A DNA stretch of 64,000 nt from Sinomicrobium weinanense (GCF_018863395.1 NZ_JAHKRR010000001.1:124001-188000); one strand, 5' to 3'. Counted from the stretch's first letter, positions 1-8,001 are shown. Made by a program: numbers and translations. The notes: a model not told the origin generated them from the sequence alone.

Positions 1-2
1 TG

Positions 3-1331
3 AAACAAACTTTTGCCAATGATGTCCAGATTGCCCTGGATAATGGTGTTGAGACCTATTACGCCAATATTACCAAAGATGATGTATTTACTTTTTTCAG
101 GGATAAAAATTCTGAGAAGAGCGAAAAGGGGATTGATAATTTTGTCGCCGATGTGCTTCCCCCGGGGAAAACGGGCGATACGGCACCTAAAAAAAAGATC
201 AGATTAAATTCACTGGATCCCGACAAAATATCATCGGTTACCGTCTATAAAGATCGGAAGCAGGATTCGGTTAAAAACCTTAAAAATCTTACTGCGAGCA
301 TTGTAGTGTCTATTACCAGGGATTCACTCTTGTTCGATGATTTCAATAAGGCCCTTAGCCGGGAACTGGAGCGAAAGGACCTGGATATCGATTATAATAT
401 TGTCCATTTTAAAAGTGATACTGTTTATAAAAAATATGAATTGAGCCCGGATAGCGATTTATCCATGGCTACTTTTTCAAAATCTACATATTTACCTAAG
501 GGAGATCAGATAGAACTGCAATACAGCAACCCCGTATTGCTTATTTTAAAACGTGGTACCACCGGTGTTTTGTTATCTTTTATACTTTGTCTCTGCATCA
601 TAAGCTGCCTGCTGTATTTATTATATATCATTAAAAAGCAAAAGCAGCTTGCCGAAATAAAGAACGACCTTATAAGCAATATAACACACGAGCTTAAAAC
701 GCCTATTGCCACAGCGACCACGGCTATTGAAGGTGTCACAAATTTCAATCCTGAGAATGATTTCAATAAAAACATGCGTTACCTGAATGTCTCTAAAGAG
801 CAACTGGGTAAATTGTCATTAATGGTAGAAAAGATCCTGGAAACGGCCACTTTAGACAGCGATAAGCTCCTGTTAAACAAAAAAAAGGTCAATATTGACG
901 GTTTAGTGCAAAAGTGCTTCGAAAAATATCAAATACTGGAGACCGGCCGAACGCTCGAATTTCATTCCGATATTAAAAATGTGATGTCGGATGTCGATGT
1001 TTTTCATCTTGAAAACGCTGTGTGCAATTTAATTGACAACGCCATAAAATACGGCGGTGATACCATTGAAATTTCCATGAAGCAGCAAAACCAGATCGCA
1101 AGTATCTGTATTGCCGATAACGGAAACGTCATTCCCAAATCCCAGCAGCAAAAAATATTTGATAAATTTTACAGGATCCCTACGGGTAACCGGCACGATA
1201 TAAAAGGCTTTGGCATCGGTTTGTACTACACCAAAAAAATTATAGAAAAACATAACGGAACGCTTGCCCTGGAACGCATACACGATAAAAATACATTTAT
1301 CATTAACCTGCCAATTTTACAAACATCATGA
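3..1331 (+). CDS. Sensor histidine kinase, 5' end missing
   Basis: Membrane-bound two-component sensor kinase that autophosphorylates on His and passes phosphate to the next gene product. The reading frame is already open at base 3, so the true start lies outside the window. In order: an extracytoplasmic sensor portion, one transmembrane helix (about nt 535-640), a HisKA H-box ITHELKTP (His near nt 687), an N-box NLIDNAIKYG, a G1-like ADNG, an F-box IFDKFYRI and a G2 box GFGIGLYYTKK. All catalytic boxes are intact. The stop overlaps the response regulator start by four bases (ATGA), so the two are translationally coupled. The ligand is not inferable. An internal ATG at 153 lies inside the sensor domain and is not the likely start. 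Confidence 0.93.
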   Translation, partial: KQTFANDVQIALDNGVETYYANITKDDVFTFFRDKNSEKSEKGIDNFVADVLPPGKTGDTAPKKKIRLNSLDPDKISSVTVYKDRKQDSVKNLKNLTASIVVSITRDSLLFDDFNKALSRELERKDLDIDYNIVHFKSDTVYKKYELSPDSDLSMATFSKSTYLPKGDQIELQYSNPVLLILKRGTTGVLLSFILCLCIISCLLYLLYIIKKQKQLAEIKNDLISNITHELKTPIATATTAIEGVTNFNPENDFNKNMRYLNVSKEQLGKLSLMVEKILETATLDSDKLLLNKKKVNIDGLVQKCFEKYQILETGRTLEFHSDIKNVMSDVDVFHLENAVCNLIDNAIKYGGDTIEISMKQQNQIASICIADNGNVIPKSQQQKIFDKFYRIPTGNRHDIKGFGIGLYYTKKIIEKHNGTLALERIHDKNTFIINLPILQTS

Positions 1332-2008
1332 ATGATAAGATCAGTATTCTCTTAGCGGAAGACGAAATGGTCCTTGGCCAGATCATAAAAGAAAGCCTGG
1401 AAACCAGGGATTTTATTGTAACTCATGTTGAAGATGGTGAAAAAGCGTTTAAAAACTATCAAAAGGAGGCACCTGACCTGTTGGTCCTCGATGTTATGAT
1501 GCCGAATAGGGATGGTTTTACCCTGGCTAAGGAAATTAGAAAAACAGATAAAACCACACCTATAATTTTTTTAACCTCAAAATCCCAGACACAGGATGTT
1601 ATTGACGGGTTTCAACACGGCGGAAACGATTATTTAAAAAAGCCTTTTAGCATGGAAGAACTTATTGTTCGCATTCACGCCCTGCTGAATAGGGTTCAAC
1701 TCCAAAAAGACCTGCAGCATATTGTCATAGGCAATTATATATTTAATTATCAAAAACAATCCTTAAACTTTCAGAATATTAAAATTAATCTTACCCATAG
1801 GGAAACACAGTTGCTATATCATTTACAACAACATAAGAATGAAATTCTGGACAGGTCATTTATTTTAAAAAAGCTATGGGGAGATGACGACTTTTTCAAC
1901 GCGAGAAGTATGGACGTTTTTATAACCAAACTCCGCAAGAAACTAAATAAAGACGATAGTATTCAGATCATCAACGTCAGAGGATATGGTTATAAACTGA
2001 TAGATTGA
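1328..2008 (+). CDS. OmpR-family response regulator
   Basis: Two-component response regulator of 226 residues, the usual length. The N-terminal receiver domain (about 1-118) has the acidic pair E11/D12, phospho-acceptor D55 in VLDVMMP, T83 and K105 in YLKKPF. The C-terminal winged-helix DNA-binding domain (about 128-226) ends in the typical RGYGYKL. It overlaps the sensor kinase by four bases and is its cognate partner. Target genes are not shown by the sequence. The next gene downstream is a terpene synthase 181 bp away on the same strand; control of that gene is possible but only an inference from proximity. Confidence 0.95.
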   Translation: MNDKISILLAEDEMVLGQIIKESLETRDFIVTHVEDGEKAFKNYQKEAPDLLVLDVMMPNRDGFTLAKEIRKTDKTTPIIFLTSKSQTQDVIDGFQHGGNDYLKKPFSMEELIVRIHALLNRVQLQKDLQHIVIGNYIFNYQKQSLNFQNIKINLTHRETQLLYHLQQHKNEILDRSFILKKLWGDDDFFNARSMDVFITKLRKKLNKDDSIQIINVRGYGYKLID

Positions 2009-2084
2009 ATGATTTTAGGACCTACTATTAAGGTTAAATTCCCCGATGCTTTGTGTCAAAATGATCATACTATAAGATGACTTT

Positions 2085-2103
2085 AGTATAAAATATTTAT
2101 ACT
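2085..2103. promoter_or_regulatory. 19-bp palindrome before terpene synthase gene
   Basis: AGTATAAA and TTTATACT form a perfect 8-bp inverted repeat around a 3-base loop. It sits 77 bp after the response-regulator stop and 87 bp before the terpene synthase start. The AT-rich stem is too weak for a convincing terminator, so an operator is at least as likely. No clear TAnnTTTG box follows it; TATATTTA near 2156 is a near match. Confidence 0.35.
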
Positions 2104-2189
2104 GAGTTATCTGAAAAAACTTCTGTTATCGCAACAAGTAAGTAGGAATTTATTTATATATTTACTGGGAATTAACCCCAATATACCCC

Positions 2190-3173
2190 ATGAAAATATC
2201 TATACCAAGGCCCTTCTGGCCGTTTCCGTCCTTTATAAGCCCTTATGCAAAAGAGGTACATGAACACAATACACAATGGCTTCAGCAGTATAATTTATTG
2301 CCGGATAAAGTAACCTATGATCAATATAAGGGTCAGCGTTATGGCTATATGACATCCCGTATGTACCCTACGGCAGGCAGAGAGGTCTTATTTGCCATAA
2401 CCGATTTTTTTTCTCTTATGTTTTTATTGGACGATGGCCTGGACAAAAAAGTAAGCAGCAAAATGTCTGAGGTGAAAAGCAGGCAGGCTTTGGAGAAATT
2501 TATATCCACTTCGGTCACTGTGATGAATAGTCGCAAAGAGATCCCGCTGCAACCGGGGAAAGAGATATTTTCCGCATTGGCAGATTGTTGGGTGCGTTTG
2601 TGTGCTTTTAGCGAAAAACAGTGGCAGGAAAATATGATCCGGAGCTTTGCAGATACTTTTAATGCCGCGGTCTGGGAGTTAGAGAATGTAGCCAGGGGAT
2701 ACTGTCCTACTTTAGAAGAATATATGAAGTACCGCCCTTTATTTGCAGGGACAAATATAGCTACCGATACCTCTGTAATAGCCTCAAATATCCAATTGCC
2801 GGAAGAAATTATGCAATATCCCGCCATACAAAGACTGGTGGCACTGGCCCGGAACCTTGTCAGCTTTGCGAACGATATGTTTTCCCTGGGTAAGGAGGTA
2901 GCTCAGAACGCTTCGGATGACAAGCACAACCTTGTCCTGGTCATGCAGGAAATGTACGGCCTTAGCTTTGAAGATGCCATTTTAAAGGCTGCTGAATTTC
3001 ACGATGAACAGGCACGGGAGTTTCTCTCGTTATCTTCTGACCTCCCTGTCTTCGAAACCAGTATTGACAGAGAAGTATCGCGCTATGTTACCGCCCTGAC
3101 CTATTTTGTAAAAGGTAATATAGATTGGAGCGAAAATGAGACCACACGCTATACATTTTCTTATAGCGAATGA
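2190..3173 (+). CDS. Class I terpene synthase (sesquiterpene-cyclase-like)
   Basis: Predicted cytoplasmic, Mg2+-dependent cyclase that ionises a prenyl diphosphate (farnesyl or geranyl) and cyclises the carbocation. The 327 residues match the single alpha-domain bacterial size. Every diagnostic element is visible: aspartate-rich DDGLD at 81-85 (DDxxD), a pyrophosphate-sensing Arg at 182 exactly 46 residues before the NSE triad, the triad NDMFSLGKE at 228-236 (N228, S232, E236), and the C-terminal RY pair 320-321. No prenyltransferase, P450 or methyltransferase lies beside it, so it appears to stand alone. The product cannot be predicted. Its neighbours are a two-component system upstream and secreted PepSY-like proteins in convergent orientation. 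Confidence 0.9.
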   Translation: MKISIPRPFWPFPSFISPYAKEVHEHNTQWLQQYNLLPDKVTYDQYKGQRYGYMTSRMYPTAGREVLFAITDFFSLMFLLDDGLDKKVSSKMSEVKSRQALEKFISTSVTVMNSRKEIPLQPGKEIFSALADCWVRLCAFSEKQWQENMIRSFADTFNAAVWELENVARGYCPTLEEYMKYRPLFAGTNIATDTSVIASNIQLPEEIMQYPAIQRLVALARNLVSFANDMFSLGKEVAQNASDDKHNLVLVMQEMYGLSFEDAILKAAEFHDEQAREFLSLSSDLPVFETSIDREVSRYVTALTYFVKGNIDWSENETTRYTFSYSE

Positions 3174-3215
3174 GGGGGCCGAAGGCATAGTTTTCCCTGA
3201 AAAAACAAAGAATAG

Positions 3216-3334
3216 TCTGAAAAGTGTCTTATTTTATATGACTGTCACCCTGGTTACAGTCGATCGGTATTGTCCGTAAGTTCATCAAGACCAATCGATC
3301 AGAGGCCGGGATGACAGCCTGAACACTTTTCAGA
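3216..3334. repeat. 119-bp imperfect long palindrome between convergent genes
   Basis: The ends are a perfect 12-bp inverted repeat, TCTGAAAAGTGT (3216-3227) and ACACTTTTCAGA (3323-3334). Inside, TGTCACCCTGG faces CCGGGATGACA and a CGATCGG stretch faces CAATCGATC, so most of the element can fold into one interrupted hairpin. It lies between the terpene synthase stop and the convergent lipoprotein stop. It may act as a bidirectional terminator or be a MITE-like dispersed element. Confidence 0.6.
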
Positions 3335-3344
3335 TACCCATGGT

Positions 3345-4208
3345 CTATTCTGCCTTTATAAAGGCCCCTTCGGTATCAAACAACAAATCGGTATCATCCG
3401 AAATTTCAACTTCATATCCGTAACGTTCTTTGTCAATTCCCTCGATAAAGAGCGGCGACGGATAATTTTCCTGCGTATAGTTGAGAATAGCTTCCGGGAT
3501 CAGGGCACCGGGAAGCTGTTGATGGTTCCCGTCGATATCCGTCCATTTTCCGTTTTCGTCAAAATCAAGGGAAAAACCATTGTTTAACTTTACTTCATAC
3601 AAAGTCCCGTCATCATCAGCCACTGACTTTTTGATCGTGTAAACGGCTGCCGTTCCCGGAAAATGGGTATCGATCAGATATTGACTGTCCTGGGGCAGGT
3701 CAGAATAAGCAATGGAAGTCTCATCATCGTCTTCATCTCCATCATGGTCTTTATCCTCCGAAATAAAATTCCCATTCAGATCAAAATATAAGTCTACATC
3801 GTTAGATAATTCAACTTCATAACCATTGGGTTCCAGGTCAATTCCTTCAATGAAAATGGGATCGGGATAGTTTTGCCGCACCTCATTCAAAATTGCAGGC
3901 GGGATCAGGTCATCCGGAACGGGCTGACCATTTCCTTCGATATCGGTCCACTCGCCATCTGTATTGAAATCAATTTCAAAATCATTGCTCAGCCGGGTTT
4001 CATAAAGTGTTCCGTCGGCCCCCGGGGTGTTATTTTTTATAGCCCGGGTTATGGTCGCCCCTTCAAAATGGGTTTCAATCAGATCTTGGCTGGTTGCTGG
4101 GACATCGGTAGCATTGATGTTGTTATTATCATCATCGTCATTGCTGCAACTGGCAAAAGCACCTGCTATTGCCAATACAGCCAATCCTTTTAAAAAATGT
4201 TGTTTCAT
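3345..4208 (-). CDS. PepSY-like lipoprotein with two tandem repeats
   Basis: Secreted lipoprotein of 287 residues: signal peptide with lipobox AFASC (Cys20), then an Asp/Asn-rich linker. Two homologous halves (about 33-150 and 165-287) each carry an IxTHF(P/E)G stretch, a LYE(V/T)xLxN strand, a GxWTDIxGN turn and an IEGID..GYEVE segment. The pattern matches the PepSY-like family common as secreted proteins in Bacteroidota. An acidic stretch DKDHDGDEDDDE between the halves resembles calcium-binding Asp ladders. The gene is followed on the same strand by nothing and preceded by a one-unit paralogue 19 bp upstream, so the two form an operon. Function is unknown; a periplasmic inhibitor or binding role is only a family-level guess. 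Confidence 0.85.
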   Translation of the reverse strand: MKQHFLKGLAVLAIAGAFASCSNDDDDNNNINATDVPATSQDLIETHFEGATITRAIKNNTPGADGTLYETRLSNDFEIDFNTDGEWTDIEGNGQPVPDDLIPPAILNEVRQNYPDPIFIEGIDLEPNGYEVELSNDVDLYFDLNGNFISEDKDHDGDEDDDETSIAYSDLPQDSQYLIDTHFPGTAAVYTIKKSVADDDGTLYEVKLNNGFSLDFDENGKWTDIDGNHQQLPGALIPEAILNYTQENYPSPLFIEGIDKERYGYEVEISDDTDLLFDTEGAFIKAE

Positions 4209-4227
4209 GGTATATGTCTGTTTAAAG

Positions 4228-4680
4228 TTAATCGTCTATTCGTATAAATTTACCATCCGGGGTAAACTCCAGTTCGAGCCCGTTAGAGATTTCCACGTCG
4301 TATTTCCTGGAATTCTTTTCTATTTGGGTAATTTTCTGTCCTGAAAAATTCTGATCGATATACTGTTTTATTTTTTGTGGAACAGGACCAGGGGGGATGG
4401 GGTTGTGATTCCCGTCAATTTCTTTCCAGTTCCCATCCCCGTCAAATTCAATTTTTGCGGCATTGTCCAGCACCGCTTCGTATTCTGTTTTTACCATATA
4501 ATCGGTATCCCTGGTGACCTGAATGACTTTTTGGGCGGAAAAGTTCTGGCTCAGAAAATCCAGGGCCGGTTTGGGAAGTTCTTCTTTAGTAATGATGCTG
4601 TCCTGGGCATTTACCCGGATGCCGCATGCCATTACAGCTACGACCATCATAAGGCCGTACATATTCGTTTTCAGTTTCAT
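4228..4680 (-). CDS. Secreted PepSY-like protein
   Basis: A 150-residue exported protein with a Sec signal peptide ending near VNAQ (about residue 26), followed by one PepSY-like unit with the same landmarks as its neighbour: a LSQNFSAQ helix, a YEAVLDN strand, a GNWKEIDGNHNPIP turn and a closing KYDVEISNG strand. It is the upstream member of a two-gene minus-strand operon with the two-repeat lipoprotein 19 bp downstream. It has no lipobox, so it is probably soluble in the periplasm while its paralogue is lipid anchored. The specific function is unknown. Confidence 0.85.
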   Translation of the reverse strand: MKLKTNMYGLMMVVAVMACGIRVNAQDSIITKEELPKPALDFLSQNFSAQKVIQVTRDTDYMVKTEYEAVLDNAAKIEFDGDGNWKEIDGNHNPIPPGPVPQKIKQYIDQNFSGQKITQIEKNSRKYDVEISNGLELEFTPDGKFIRIDD

Positions 4681-4902
4681 CGTATTTGATTTTTAAATTA
4701 ACAAGACAAATTTGCGGGGCAATTCTGGAAAGAATTAGGAATGATCCTTAACTATAATCGTATAAACATATAGCACAGCTCCCGGTAGTACCGCTTTCCA
4801 TGACGAAAAAAGTCCCTGCTGGATCAAACCGGATTCTTTGTGCCTTCGTGGCCATAAAAAACACAAAGTAACCTGTTGTATGTTTATCATCCGGTTAATT
4901 TA

Positions 4903-4931
4903 TTGATAATGGCAAAACCTCCTTATTTTTG
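4903..4931 (+). promoter_or_regulatory. Bacteroidota-type promoter of truncated haemoglobin gene
   Basis: TTG at 4903-4905 (-33 element), an 18-bp spacer and TATTTTTG at 4924-4931, a perfect TAnnTTTG -7 element. Transcription should start near 4937-4940. An upstream in-frame ATG at 4937 would therefore sit on the transcription start, which favours the ATG at 4961 as the translation start. Confidence 0.7.
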
Positions 4932-4960
4932 CAGTAATGCCCCCCGGAACAATCAGAACA

Positions 4961-5359
4961 ATGAGAGATATAAAAAACAGGGAAGATGTCTTTACACTGG
5001 TATCTTCCTTTTACGAAGCCGTCAGAAAGCACAAGGAAATAGGCCCGTTCTTTAATGAAACGATCTCCGACTGGGACGAACATCTGGAAAAACTCACGGA
5101 TTTCTGGGAATCCAACCTGTTTCACCGGGCCAAATACAAAGGTAACCCCCGGGATGCCCATATCGGTGTGGACCAAAAGTCCGGTCATGCCGTAGATATT
5201 AAACATTTCGGGGAATGGCTGAGACTGTGGTTTACAACCATAGACCGGCTTTTTACCGGAGAGCTGGCCGAAAGGGCCAAGAACAACGCCCGGAAAATGT
5301 CTACCCACCTTTATCTTGAAATTTATAAACACCGGCCGGAGAATACGCAAAAACACTGA
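4961..5359 (+). CDS. Group III truncated haemoglobin
   Basis: Small haem protein of the 2-over-2 globin fold (132 residues from this start), predicted cytosolic and binding O2, NO or peroxide-type ligands. Landmarks are FYEAVRKHKEIGPFF (helices A-B), a FWES helix-E region, the expected proximal His in DAHIGVD (residue 67), HFGEWLRLW, and a C-terminal ARKMSTHLYLEIYK helix. These fit the group III (P-type) class found in Bacteroidota and Campylobacter. An alternative ATG eight codons upstream (4937) is disfavoured by the promoter position. The GNAT gene follows 124 bp downstream on the same strand, probably separately expressed. Confidence 0.88.
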   Translation: MRDIKNREDVFTLVSSFYEAVRKHKEIGPFFNETISDWDEHLEKLTDFWESNLFHRAKYKGNPRDAHIGVDQKSGHAVDIKHFGEWLRLWFTTIDRLFTGELAERAKNNARKMSTHLYLEIYKHRPENTQKH

Positions 5360-5483
5360 TCCCGGGATACCCTCTTCCAAATGATGCTGTCCGGAAAAAT
5401 ACAAAAGACGGGACAAAAGATCATTTTGCGGTTCATCAGGGAAAGTTTAAACGGGTTCAATATAAAACAGGCACTGACAAGCG

Positions 5484-5951
5484 ATGGAACTGAGAGAAGC
5501 AATATCCGACAGCGATTATAAAACGGGGACCGTACTTTTCAGGGAATACGCCGCCGGGATCGGTGTGGACCTGGAATTCCAGGATTTCAACCGTGAGATC
5601 GAAAATATCAGGGACCAGTATTCAAGGCCCGATGGTGTACTTTTTATAGCATATGATACCGATCAGAGGCCAATAGGCTGCTTTGCCATAAGAAAACTGG
5701 ACCATGCGACATGCGAACTGAAAAGAATGTACCTGCGAAAAGAAGCACGCGGCAGGGGATTGGGAAAACAATTCCTCAACACTTCCGTACGCCTGGGAAA
5801 AGAGCTGGGCTACAAAAAGATGCGGTTGGACACGCTCCCGGATATGCAGGCGGCGATCGGACTCTATAAAAAAGCGGGTTTTTACGAAATAGAACCTTAC
5901 CGCTTTAACCCGGTGCCCGGAGCTATATATATGGAGATCAAGCTGAAGTAG
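5484..5951 (+). CDS. GNAT-family N-acetyltransferase
   Basis: Predicted acetyl-CoA-dependent N-acetyltransferase of 155 residues, the usual single-domain length. The acetyl-CoA pyrophosphate loop is seen as EARGRGLGKQF (about 93-103), preceded by strand beta-4 (CELKRMYL) and followed by the YKKMRLDT strand and AIGLYKKAGFYE, which closes the fold. The substrate is not inferable. It is likely monocistronic, with a strong hairpin eight bases after its stop and a convergent gene beyond. Confidence 0.88.
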   Translation: MELREAISDSDYKTGTVLFREYAAGIGVDLEFQDFNREIENIRDQYSRPDGVLFIAYDTDQRPIGCFAIRKLDHATCELKRMYLRKEARGRGLGKQFLNTSVRLGKELGYKKMRLDTLPDMQAAIGLYKKAGFYEIEPYRFNPVPGAIYMEIKLK

Positions 5952-5958
5952 GATACGT

Positions 5959-5988
5959 GCCGCAGGCCCGGGAATGAAGGCCTGCGGC
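5959..5988. terminator. GC-rich hairpin between convergent genes
   Basis: GCCGCAGGC (5959-5967) and GCCTGCGGC (5980-5988) form a perfect 9-bp stem with a 12-base loop. It lies between the acetyltransferase stop and the convergent oxidoreductase stop. There is no long T-run on either side, so factor-independent termination would be weak. Confidence 0.5.
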
Positions 5989-6003
5989 TGTGATTGGATT
6001 TGC

Positions 6004-6534
6004 CTATAAACTTTCGATAAAACGAATGTACTCCCGGGCGCTTTTGTCTATCCTGTCTGCCGTGCCGTTGTGTTCTGCACCATAGAAAGCGAAGAGCGAT
6101 TGATAACTGGCCCGGATATAATCAAAAGTGATCTCGAAAGGGGCAGTGAGCTGTTGCAGGGTGTATTTGTAACGTCCGGAAGTGTGGTAATCCTCTTTGT
6201 TCACGCCTGCCGTGATGCCCAGGGCAATTTTTTTCCCGGCAAGTTTATAGGGACTGCCTTTGCCGTAAGCCCATCCGTGTACCAGTACTTCGTCGAGCCA
6301 TTTTTTGAGCAGGGGCGGGCAATTGAACCAGTAGAAGGGAAACTGGAAAACGATCCTGTCAAAAGTTTCCGCGAGCTGCTGCTCTTTGGCGATGTCGATC
6401 TTTTCGTCGGGGTACTGACCATACAGGTCGTGTACCGTATACCGGTCGGGATATTTTTTTAATTCTTCGATCCATCTCTTGTTGACCCGGGAATTTTCCA
6501 GTTCCGGGTGAATAATAATTACCAGGGTTTTCAT
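6004..6534 (-). CDS. NAD(P)H oxidoreductase, flavodoxin-like fold (MdaB/KefF type)
   Basis: Predicted soluble FMN/FAD-dependent quinone reductase of 176 residues. The N-terminal strand and phosphate-binding loop (VIIIHPELENSRVN), FQFPFYWFNCPPLLKKWLDEV in two parts, and the GWAYG..Y stretch are typical of the NQO1/MdaB/KefF/YwrO group, which reduces quinones by two electrons. It is transcribed divergently from an HxlR regulator, 146 bp between start codons, an arrangement usual for quinone- or electrophile-induced reductases. The substrate is inferred from the family only. Confidence 0.88.
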   Translation of the reverse strand: MKTLVIIIHPELENSRVNKRWIEELKKYPDRYTVHDLYGQYPDEKIDIAKEQQLAETFDRIVFQFPFYWFNCPPLLKKWLDEVLVHGWAYGKGSPYKLAGKKIALGITAGVNKEDYHTSGRYKYTLQQLTAPFEITFDYIRASYQSLFAFYGAEHNGTADRIDKSAREYIRFIESL

Positions 6535-6629
6535 TGTGTTTTTTCAACTTTTGATAATGATTAAACAATAGCGTGTGCAGGCCTGAAATACAGGCCCTTT
6601 TTCAGGATGTAAAATTATAAAAGTAACTA

Positions 6630-6637
6630 TATATTTG
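6630..6637 (+). promoter_or_regulatory. -7 element of the HxlR regulator gene
   Basis: TATATTTG is a perfect TAnnTTTG box. The predicted transcript would begin near 6644, leaving a leader of about 37 bases before ATG 6681. This excludes a TTG at 6654 as a needed start. No clean TTG -33 element is visible. Confidence 0.5.
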
Positions 6638-6680
6638 GTATATTAGCAACTTATTGTGTGGTACTAACAAAAATGTAAGT

Positions 6681-7049
6681 ATGGGACAGATCAAGAAAAC
6701 CTCTACCAATTACGAAAACCGGCAGATACTCGATTCGGAATGCGATGAGATCTATGCCGCAAATCTTATCGGCGGGCGGTGGACCATAGCCATATGCTGC
6801 TATCTGGCGGATGGAAAACTGCGTTTCAGCCAGTTGCGTAAACGAATGCCCAATATTACTGAGCGTATGCTTACGCTGCACCTGCGGAAGATGGAGGCGA
6901 ACCGGCTCGTAAAAAGAACGGTCTATGCCGAAGTCCCCCCAAGAGTGGAATATGAACTGACGGAAAGCGGGCAGCAATTGATGCCGATACTGGACCAGTT
7001 GAGGTCGTGGGGGAGGAAGCATAAACAGAAAACCCAAACCTACTCCTGA
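6681..7049 (+). CDS. HxlR-family transcriptional regulator
   Basis: Winged-helix regulator of 122 residues with the MarR/HxlR fold: N-terminal Cys in LDSEC, the LIGGRWTIAI helix, the LRFSQLRKRMPNITERMLT recognition region (in two helices) and a wing ending VEYELTESG. The single Cys ahead of the first helix is the position used by YodB/HypR-type HxlR proteins to sense diamide and quinones by thiol oxidation. The divergent flavodoxin-fold reductase is the obvious target. Redox sensing is inferred from the Cys and the neighbour. The ATG at 6681 is chosen over an upstream TTG at 6654 because of the promoter position. Confidence 0.88.
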   Translation: MGQIKKTSTNYENRQILDSECDEIYAANLIGGRWTIAICCYLADGKLRFSQLRKRMPNITERMLTLHLRKMEANRLVKRTVYAEVPPRVEYELTESGQQLMPILDQLRSWGRKHKQKTQTYS

Positions 7050-7110
7050 TGAGCTTGGTATAAGAGGCTTTATGGTACTAAGACTGTCAGGATCATACCG
7101 GAATAACGGT

Positions 7111-8001
7111 TTAATAGTGTGTGGTATAATACTCAAAATACTTGCAGTTGGTCCTGACCTCTTTATAAAAGGAGGTATGCCGGTATGCCCGGAGTTTTTG
7201 AAAATAGCTCCTGTAACGTGAGGTCTTTATTTCCAGACGCTTCTTCTCTCGGGCCTTATAATTGATATTTTTTAGGTTGTTCAGTTCTTTGTCGTTTTGC
7301 GTACTGTAAAAGATACCTTGTTCACATTTGGAGGCAGCGAATAGTATCCGGGCTTTGAGTTCATCGTTTTCTGCCTGCTCCAGGGCACGCTGCAGGTAGG
7401 CCAGGGGACGGTTAAAATGGTCCCTGAACAGCGGGTTCCATTTATAATCTTTAAAATACAGGTAATATTCCGGGACTCTTTCCTTATACTGCCCGCCCCA
7501 GCTGTAATAATTGTGAAATTTAGAACTTTTCCCATTGGTATTGCTAAAGGTAAGGATGTGCCTGTAATAGCCGATAAGCGAAGTGTTATAATAGAAATTA
7601 CCCAACAGATAATTGGCCCTGGCAGCTTCCGGGCCATCTTTTTCCCCCGTTTTTTTCAGTTCGATCAGTGCTTTGGCCAGTTCCCGCTTGTTCATTACGG
7701 GTTTTATGAACGGGAAGGTTTGGAGATAATCAGTTTGCATTATTTCCTTGCTGGGGCAGCCAAAACATTCTATACGGTTATAGCCGAAGATATCGGCAGG
7801 GATATCTGAGAAACCTTTATATGAAGAAGAACGTCCGGCCACCTGTTCAAATTCCGCAACTGCCTTTTCGGGTTCTCCCTGCCAGAGGTATATATTCCCT
7901 TTCATGTTGGCCATATAGCTATCTACATCGAAGCCGGTTCCGGGGATATACTGTTTTTTCTTGTAGCTGTATTGCCCCGGGGGAATGTTGCGGACGAGCA
8001 T
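7111..8001 (-). CDS. TPR-like protein, C-terminal part after a frameshift
   Basis: Continuation of the gene that begins at 9611, in a different frame. The encoded 296 residues have helix-pair repeats (NIYLWQGEPEKAVAEFEQV, RANYLLGNFYYN, PLAYLQRALEQAENDELKARI) and no signal peptide of their own. The ATG at 8001 is simply the first Met after the frame change. Restoring one A in the AAAA run (coding strand, plus-strand T-run 8015-8018) joins the upstream frame to this one smoothly as ..HKKDKNAFEQMLVRN... It could be a real disrupted gene, programmed slippage, or a base-calling error at a homopolymer. Function unknown. Confidence 0.75.
   Translation of the reverse strand: MLVRNIPPGQYSYKKKQYIPGTGFDVDSYMANMKGNIYLWQGEPEKAVAEFEQVAGRSSSYKGFSDIPADIFGYNRIECFGCPSKEIMQTDYLQTFPFIKPVMNKRELAKALIELKKTGEKDGPEAARANYLLGNFYYNTSLIGYYRHILTFSNTNGKSSKFHNYYSWGGQYKERVPEYYLYFKDYKWNPLFRDHFNRPLAYLQRALEQAENDELKARILFAASKCEQGIFYSTQNDKELNNLKNINYKAREKKRLEIKTSRYRSYFQKLRAYRHTSFYKEVRTNCKYFEYYTTHY

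Noticed and set aside
13-207. Possible small gene of 64 residues at the left edge
   Set aside because: It overlaps the sensor kinase in another frame; the kinase frame is open from base 3 and continues into clear kinase motifs.
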